Below, piece after piece: positions 43,302 through 50,490 of a stretch of 50,490 bases of DNA; within the stretch, counting starts at the first letter, position 1, and each line of letters opens with the position of its first letter. The position numbers were made by a program, and so were the translations under genes. Source of the stretch: Lingula anatina (lineage: Eukaryota > Brachiopoda > Lingulata > Lingulida > Lingulidae); contig NW_019773657.1 of assembly GCF_001039355.2 (NCBI RefSeq), positions 15,416-65,905 on the forward strand, written 5' to 3'. The notes under the pieces were generated by a model. The model was not told the origin of the DNA, did no database searches, and saw only the letters and a list, made by a program, of their open reading frames with translations.

Positions 43302-43595
43302 TCAATTTTGGTCCATCAAGTTCTCTGGTCGTCTTCCCAGCTGGCGGGCCATTCTGTTGATTTCATCAGCCTTCGTGCTTGCGTAGTGGTGATACATCAT
43401 TTTGACCCCCGTAACGGCAGAAAGCTTGAGACGGAGGTTGTAGCGGAAACTATTCTTCTTGTTCTTCACGGCACGTTTGTATCGCACTTCCAAGTCGCGA
43501 ATTAGTTGGTCGAGGACAACTATTTGCTGGCAAGCTCTGTCAAATTTTTGCCTCGACTCGATCAAACGATCTTCAAGAGTCTCTCTGTGGTCCAT
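43302..43595 (-). CDS. Hypothetical helical/coiled-coil protein, 97 aa
   Basis: Intronless frame starting MDHRETLEDRLIESRQ. Residues 3-55 are rich in charged residues with regular Leu/Ile spacing (LDQLIRDLEVRYKRAVKNKK), suggesting a long helix or coiled coil, then a basic segment and KADEINRMARQLGRRPENL. Codon use and GC are higher than the flanks, which supports real coding. No signal peptide, membrane segment or known motif; family not recognised. It could also be one exon of a larger gene, though no acceptor of good quality was found next to the ATG. Confidence 0.6.
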   Translation of the reverse strand: MDHRETLEDRLIESRQKFDRACQQIVVLDQLIRDLEVRYKRAVKNKKNSFRYNLRLKLSAVTGVKMMYHHYASTKADEINRMARQLGRRPENLMDQN

Positions 43596-46398
43596 TCCGA
43601 CCTTTAAGCCTCTAATTTAACCCAGTAATATGCAAAAAAACTGGTGGTATTATTCTTCGAATCTTCCTCGTACTGTTTTTAATTGTGGATATGTAGAAAA
43701 AGAAGAGGATGGGAAGGCGATATGAAATCACAATATATTCAACAAATTTTAATAAATACTTAAATCTAACCTAGATGATTTATTAGAAAACATCATATAT
43801 ACGGTATCTCAAGCCGTTACATTGTATTACTTGTTTTTAATTAATACTTGCAACAGTTTTATAAGCCTTAAGTCTTAAGCGATCTCAATTTTGTATACAG
43901 CCACTTATGACCTAAATTTAAATGAATCACGCAAATTACGCGGGGATATGAAATCGTGAGAGAAAGGAAGGAACCCCTTCTTTAGCAAGTACACTGAAAA
44001 AGAGATCGTGACTTTATAACTTCTTTGCATAATTAGCATGGTGATTTGACGTAAAGTACGGGTTTGTATGCAGTTTGAAAATAATCAATGATTGCACGGT
44101 GTTTTATTGTTAGTGCGACAGGTGCGCGTGAAGCGACTGCCATACGAGTTATGTCTCAGCTAACACATTGATAGTCAATTTCTGCATTATATATTACGTA
44201 CTAATAGTTACCATTTATTTTGTAGGTGGAAGGTGACTGGAATTGGTACACGCAATTAGAGAATATATAAATATAACTTGTTAGGAAGATTTTTTTTTAC
44301 TTTTTCCTCTTTTTTTTAAGGCAGACACTATGGATAGAGAGGTTTAAAAATAATTGAATATTATAAAGATTGATTGCAGCAGCAACTGATGATTGTGAAA
44401 CTATGTAAATGTAATTACATGTACCAGTTATAGTAATGTTTTATAATTAAATCAATTAGTTCATTTATAACAGCATTTAACTTGTAATTAAACTTATATA
44501 GCTATTTTATTCAGCTCAGTAGGATCAGAATGGGATTAAAAGATTATAACACGTCAGACTACAGTTACGTTTTGCACAATTTGATCCATCATGGAATGAA
44601 GATTGTATTGATTATCATTATTTATGTGTTTTAATGTTAAGTTTTCAAGCTGTGCAGGAAATGATTCTTCTTCCCAGGTAGAAATTTACAGCATTTGCTT
44701 TTATTTGTTAATAGCTAGTCTTTTGCTTTTTTTACATGATGATGGTGCAAGATAATTTTCAAATATAATTAAGTTAGCTGAATGAATAAAGTGATTTTTT
44801 TGTATTTTTTCTCTAGCTATATAGGATGTCATGAACCTGATTAATGCCTTTTCCATTTTCTAAAAGTTACAGATAGGCTTTGTTTTTTCTTTGCAACTTG
44901 AAGACCAGCTGTGACTGTGTTTTTGTTTCTGAAATTAATGTCTTTTTGATGCAGATTAACACTAAACTTATTTATTAGCACCTCTCACACGCTTCTTCTT
45001 GGTGCAGGAATTTTTGAAATGATTAATTATCTAATTATGTGATAAATTGAATTAAGATTGGAATTAATTCTACCTTTCCTTTGATTTTATGTCACCCATT
45101 TGATTTTATGTCACTGAACTTGGTTATAAAAGCATATTTGTTGTTATACTCTATATAACCATCAGTTTTTCAGCATTGGGTATATAACACTCAAATCCAA
45201 CTTGCTGTAAATATTCTCTATATAACAATCAGTTTTTCACCTTTAATTGCGGAATTGCAGACACTTCTCTGTGTAATATGTCTATGTACTGTAGATGATG
45301 TGTACAATGCTGACCCACTTCATGAGATCTTATATGGGTATGTCATCTTATTGCTCTTTTCATGAGCATACAGTTACATAATAATTAATATATTATGACA
45401 TGAGATCTCAAAATGCCGTCCTAATTATGTTCCTTGTGGCCTTAATTTTGCCACATTACATAGCATGAACATACAGTTATATTATGAGCATGCAGCCCTT
45501 GACATCTCTGTGTGATATTTGACTTATTGACCAGCTTCTGGTGAACCATAAGTTTCTGAATACACAGTGAATCTGAGCAATCCCACTCTATATCCCCCAT
45601 TAATGAAGCAATAAAAGAGGAAATGGAGAGTATTGATATTTTTGTGATTACTTGGATTTCAGATTCTAAGGTTTACAATGGTTCATTTACCAAGTGTCTT
45701 CTGTATAGACTGCAGTTGGTGGCAGGATTCCAGAGTTATAATACAAGTAGAGGTGAGTTGAAGACAACTAGAGATTATACTCATTATACTTAGTGCTGTA
45801 CTTGTGGTTAAAAAATTCAGTCTTAAAAATATACTAGTATATGTCGATCCTTTTAGATATGATTTTTTTCTTTTTAGCAGCATTTTGGCCTTGTTTGAGG
45901 CTTAGTGCAAATAAAATCCTTAGAAAATACAAACATGGAAGCTTGAATAGTAAAAAAAAAAAAAATCATACGTGCAAAATGTATAAAACAAAATATCTCT
46001 TAATTTGCTTATAAAAAATTATAATAATCAAAGGCAATGTTTTTTATGACATGGAGAAGTTATGCTGGTGTGTATCAAAGCTGGTTTATTAAAAAATGTA
46101 TAATGTATAATGCTAAGGGAGCGTAATTGTGTGTGAAGTGAAAGATGAAGGGCAGAAAGAGATGACAGTTTAGCTGAGCTCAGTGTGAGTGATGAAGCAT
46201 CAAAGGGCCCAGTGATTATACCTGCATCATGATACCAAAAAGTAAAAATACTGCTGAAGTTCATTGCTAATGTAAAGTTAGTAAATGTCTGTAATATGCT
46301 TAATGATGGCCTAAATCATTGAATTTATACTACATGCAGTCACTATATTTATTTAACAAAATTTTCTTTTATTACCCAATCACCTTTTATATCTACAG
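43596..46398. other. Intergenic DNA upstream of the DDC gene
   Basis: AT-rich (poly-T runs near 44290 and 44310). No coding exon seen. The DDC 5' untranslated exon and promoter should lie here, because the first coding exon is preceded by an acceptor (ATCTACAG at 46391-46398). Confidence 0.5.
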
Positions 46399-46411
46399 AA
46401 TTACTGTCACA

Positions 46412-49400
46412 ATGGATGCTGCCGAATTCCGTCAACGAGGGAAAGAAATGGTGGACACTGTGGCGGATTACTTGGAAAACATACAAAAACGGCCAGTGTT
46501 TCCATCCGTGCAGCCTGGGTATATTCGTGAACTAGTTCCGGAATCTGCCCCAGAAACTGCAGAGTCATGGGAGGATTTGTTTGGAGACATTGAGCGGGTA
46601 GTTATGCCTGGGGTAAGTGAATTATTTCTAGAGGATGACAATTTCACTATCAGTAGTGTACGTACTACCATAACCCTGTAGCTAGCCATTTCAAAGGGGG
46701 TTATATGTCTGAAAAGTTTTTAGACTATTAGCATATAGAACTGCTATCAAATTTTGATTTAGTGATCCTTTTTTGCTTCAGTCATAAATATGATTTTTTG
46801 AATCACCAGAACAAACCTCTTCCTCCTCCCCCCATTCTTGCCCCTTTTTTTCCACGATGGGATTCAGATCAGTAAGTGACTATATTTAAGTGTAATGAGT
46901 ATTAATTGAATATCGTTAAAAATCATATGACTTGATAATCTATTTACAAGATGAAGATTAAAACATTCCTACCAAAATATCCCTAAAATGTACATGTTAC
47001 AATACACACCTTTTCACATCTTATTGAGCATTTAGTAGCTCTAGATGATATTAATTTATTATTACTGTTAAAAAATGATTCCAGGTAACACACTGGCACC
47101 ACCCCCAGTTCCATGCATATTTCCCAACTGCCAACTCTTATGCTGCCTTGTGTGCTGATATGCTGTCAGATGCAATAGGTTGTATAGGGTTTAGCTGGGT
47201 AAGTATGTTCTGTCATGAATTTTACTTTGGAGTCTCACAAGTGGCAGGTGCTATAGGCTGTATAGATTTAAGAACTTTTATTAAGTGTTTTATACATGTT
47301 TTGGGTTCCAGAATTTCAAAGAAGTCTCTCAGTCCTTTTATTCACACTAAAAAGTCAATTTTTCAAGACATTTTTACTTTATGAGAGATGGTTACTATAA
47401 TTATGAAATTAGAGAAATTAATCCCAGATGGAAATTTTATTTACAAACAAGTGGTTTGGCTGTTTGAAATGCTGCTCTGAATTCTTTTCTGATAAGAGCT
47501 AACAACTAGTGATTTGAATAAAATGGTAATTTAATGGAAATTGATTTTTCCAATATTGAGCCAATAAATGTAGAGCAAATGTGGAAGGTGAAAGCCTTAA
47601 TTTACAGAATCAGACATAAAATGGCTTATGAACCATTGCAACGACCTTCGTCTGACATGAACAAGATTTTGTGAGATGACAAACTCAAATTAAACATTAT
47701 TGATCTGATCTTTATGGAACAGTGGGATATAAACTCATTTATATTACCATTCATTTATTCGCATACACATTGCTTAATATTGATCTAAGAAGGTTAATTT
47801 ACCTCCAAGGATAAAGAGTCAGAATTGCACTGATTTGATAGTGGTAAACGTACTTAGTCTATTGATCAGGTGGAAAATGAAAAGGAAGCTTGTAAGTTTA
47901 CATAGTTGGGACAGCAGAAACATTTTAACCCAGAATATTGATCCGTAATGGGAGTGGGTGTACGTACCACCACAGCATACCAAGTTTCACTGCCAGTTTT
48001 GAACTTAATTACATCTATAATCAGGATTGTCTTTACTGTTAATAACAGTAACAGAAATGTATGCTATCTGTACTGGTATGAAGGTGGTGAAAGCCATCAT
48101 TGTCTGACAACTCTGGAAAAAAGAGTCTTGTGCTGTAGATTCAGCTTGTGGCTTTCCTTATTATTAATAAGATATTATTTAGTGAAACGGAATCAGATTT
48201 GTTGTATGTAGTGTTTACCTTTATAAGGTGTGGAGTAAATGTTGCACTAATATTGATTATAATGTCAAAAGACAGTCAATCAGAACATGATCTTTTTGGA
48301 ACAACAACAAAAAATGCAGCATTTTGTAGGATTTTTATTTAGCTGCATAAAATAGCCAATAAGCACAGATATTCTCCGGATCAATACCAAATTCAACTTT
48401 CTTTCAAAAATAAAATTTTGAGTACAGTAGTGTCAATGTTGTTGCAGGCATCAAGTCCTGCCTGCACAGAGCTGGAGATGGTGATGATGGACTGGCTGGG
48501 GAAGATGTTGGACTTGCCTCAGGAGTTCCTCTTCTGTTCTGGAGGGAAAGGGGGTGGGGTCATCCAGGTATGAATTATATCACTTTTTTTACTCGGTCCA
48601 AGCTTTATCTGTAAGACTAACCTGCAGGTCTCTGAACTTTGAATAAAGTTTCTTTTATTGAATCATATTTACTTAACTTTATATAATTGAGAATAGAAAT
48701 TTTTATGGTAAATCTAAAATTTATTTTCTCTGTATTTATATAATTTTTCTGATGCCCCTCCCTCAGGGTACTGCTAGTGAAGCCACTCTGGTTGCCCTGT
48801 TAGCTGCCAGGAATCAAACCATCCACAGAGAGAAGGAAGCCAACCCAGCACTGACAGAGGCAGACATCATGGCCAGAATGGTGGGCTACTGCTCTGATCA
48901 GGTGATTTTATGTCATGTTTATATATTGATTTCAAAGGTTTTGGTTTATTTCTCAGTATTTTTACCTCTCTCTCTATCTGTTGCTATGGTTTCACTCCTG
49001 TGAAGTCATTTTATCTGTTTGTACATTAGTCCATCCATGTTTCTTTTCATATATTTCAGACAGATTTTCGTTTTGCAAACTTTGCATTAAGTGACAATTA
49101 TTTTATTTTTCACTTATTCTCCTATTTTTGCATTACTTTATTATTAGTATTTACAAAATTTACAAAAGTAAATCATCTGTACAAGTATCTATGAATAAAA
49201 AGAGAAAAGAAATAGTTTGATTAAATAGAAAATGATGTATATATTGTAATCTTTGCAGGCCCATTCTTCAGTGGAGCGTGCTGGTTTGTTGGGTGCAGTA
49301 AAAATAGTCAAACTTTCCTCTGACAGGAAGCAGTCATTACGAGGAGAGACATTAGCCCAGGCTGTACAAAAAGATAAGGAAAAGGGCTTGATACCTTTCT

Positions 49401-50259
49401 TTGTAAGTTCAGCAATATAATTAAATTGTACTTTTAGTCTGGATATGAAATTTAATCAATTTCATATTCTCAGATCAAGAAATGAGAAATGATGAGGTAA
49501 AGTGAAAGCCTCTACTAATAATTACATCAACTTCTTTAAACTCTATTGCAGGTATTCCCTAATTAAGGGTGCAATTAAAATATATGGTTATTTTTTCACT
49601 GATAATGCAAAAGAATAGTGTCTCCAACATTGTACATTTTCAGGTGTGTGGCACTTTGGGGACCACACCCTCTTGTGCCTTTGACAGCATCGAGGAGCTG
49701 GGGGCAGTGTGTAACTTAGAGAAGATTTGGCTCCACATTGATGCTGCGTATGCTGGCAGTGCCTTCATTTGTCCTGAATTTCGATACCTTCTCAGTGGAG
49801 TGCAGGTGAGCTCGTTATTATCAATCAGTCAATGATGTCAACTGCAGTCGACCATCAACATCATGAATTAGCAACACCACAAATAGATTTCCAGACCCTG
49901 CTGTATTCCATGAGACTGGCAAGCTGAGTTATGTTCTCTAAGCCAGTGTCCTCAAGCATTATATTATATTATATTATATTATATTATATTATATTATATT
50001 ATATTGTTGGAACCCTTAGAAAGCAGTCTTTTGGCAAATATGTTTTAGGTAAAATTATGTTAAACAGAATATTGAATTTTAAAACAAGAAACAGCCAGTA
50101 AGGAGTTCTGGAATTAAATTCATTTTTATGAAAATTATGTTTTTATACCAGGAATGATAAAGTATTATAAAGAATACCCTGTTTGTTTCAGTTTGCAGAT
50201 TCATTTAACTTCAATCCTCACAAATGGCTGCGGGTGACCTTTGACTGCTCAGCAATGTG
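46412..50259 (+). CDS. DDC: Aromatic L-amino-acid decarboxylase, first 7 coding exons (3' end beyond window)
   Basis: Exons 46412-46612, 47085-47198, 48448-48567, 48767-48901, 49259-49402, 49644-49805 and 50192-50259, mostly phase 0, give 314 residues and continue off the edge. The product is a PLP-dependent group II decarboxylase making dopamine or serotonin from L-DOPA or 5-HTP. Positions match the human enzyme numbering without gaps: His192 ([10 protein letters not shown]), Thr246, Asp271 (HIDAAYAG) and the PLP lysine Lys303 (NFNPHKWL). NPHKW favours DDC; histidine decarboxylases have NPSKW. The N-terminus [15 protein letters not shown] and [16 protein letters not shown] are typical. The specificity residues beyond 314 are not in the window, so a related tyrosine/tryptophan decarboxylase is not fully excluded. 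Confidence 0.93.
49958..50005. repeat. (ATATT)n microsatellite
   Basis: About nine copies of ATATT in the sixth visible DDC intron. Confidence 0.9.
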
Positions 50260-50490
50260 GTAAGTGCATGGGTAGGGAGGGTACCCTGGGTTTCACAGCT
50301 CCCTGTTATATACAGTGTGGTAAGTATGTGGGTAGGGAGGGTACCCTGGGTTTCACATCTCACTGTTATATATAGTATGGTAAGTACGTGGGTAGGGAGG
50401 GTACCCTGGGTTTCACAGCTCACTGTTATACACAGTGTGTTAAGTATGTGGGTAGGGAGGGTACCCTGGGTTTCACAGCTCACTGTTATA
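50260..50490. repeat. 60-bp minisatellite beginning at a DDC splice donor
   Basis: Units start at 50260, 50320, 50380 and 50440 (the last cut by the window end). Each begins with the donor-like GTAAGT (TTAAGT in unit 4) and includes GGTAGGGAGGGTACCCTGGG. The antisense ORF at 50211-50483 is just this repeat translated. Confidence 0.93.

Overview
The window looks like nuclear DNA of a marine invertebrate animal. Genes are split into short exons (60-240 nt) by introns with GT..AG borders, intergenic DNA is AT-rich with many microsatellites and poly-G/poly-C runs, and there are many small non-autonomous DNA transposons of types common in echinoderms, hemichordates, lancelets and molluscs. I cannot fix the phylum. 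Two N gaps (13116-13548, 36815-37250) and single n characters (18155, 40396) mark a draft assembly.

Left part (1 to about 28.1 kb): an ADP-ribose gene cluster. A segment of about 8.5-9.3 kb is tandemly duplicated (copy 1 about 1-8510, copy 2 about 8640-17900, partial copy 3 about 18770-19240). Each full copy carries one minus-strand gene (gene A 3230-8440, gene B 12001-17849). Both are spliced here by hand from seven coding exons to intact reading frames of 387 and 384 codons. They encode one macro domain followed by a proline-rich and then a Ser/Thr/acidic tail. The upstream promoter copies each hold an ISRE/IRF element, an NF-kappaB site and a CRE/ATF site within about 60 bp, next to a conserved splice donor that probably ends a noncoding first exon. 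The leftmost promoter copy belongs to a further gene lying off the left edge. Head-to-head with gene B lies a plus-strand relative, gene C (23896-28077), with a macro domain plus a PARP catalytic domain (H-Y-I triad, mono-ADP-ribosyltransferase type). It has an in-frame TAA at the start of the catalytic part. Upstream of it are three tandem promoter/first-exon cassettes, each with a kappaB-like site. I read the block as an inducible innate-immune ADP-ribosylation cluster expanding by tandem duplication; that function is inference.

Middle (28.1-43.6 kb): a repeat-rich interval; an 822-residue poly-C2H2 zinc-finger gene on the minus strand (32572-35040) with an internal 249-residue duplication and an unusual Cys in the finger core; a four-exon cytosolic glutathione S-transferase on the minus strand (37981-39999, 239 residues); and a 97-codon helical ORF on the minus strand (43302-43595) that I do not recognise.

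Right end (46.4-50.5 kb): the first seven coding exons of an aromatic L-amino-acid decarboxylase (DDC) gene on the plus strand, up to and past the PLP lysine. The gene runs off the window inside a 60-bp minisatellite that repeats its own splice donor.

Comparison of duplicated copies gives empty sites for several transposons. These include a 1.4-kb foldback element centred on the first N gap and a 168-bp foldback MITE, both inserted into gene B after the duplication.
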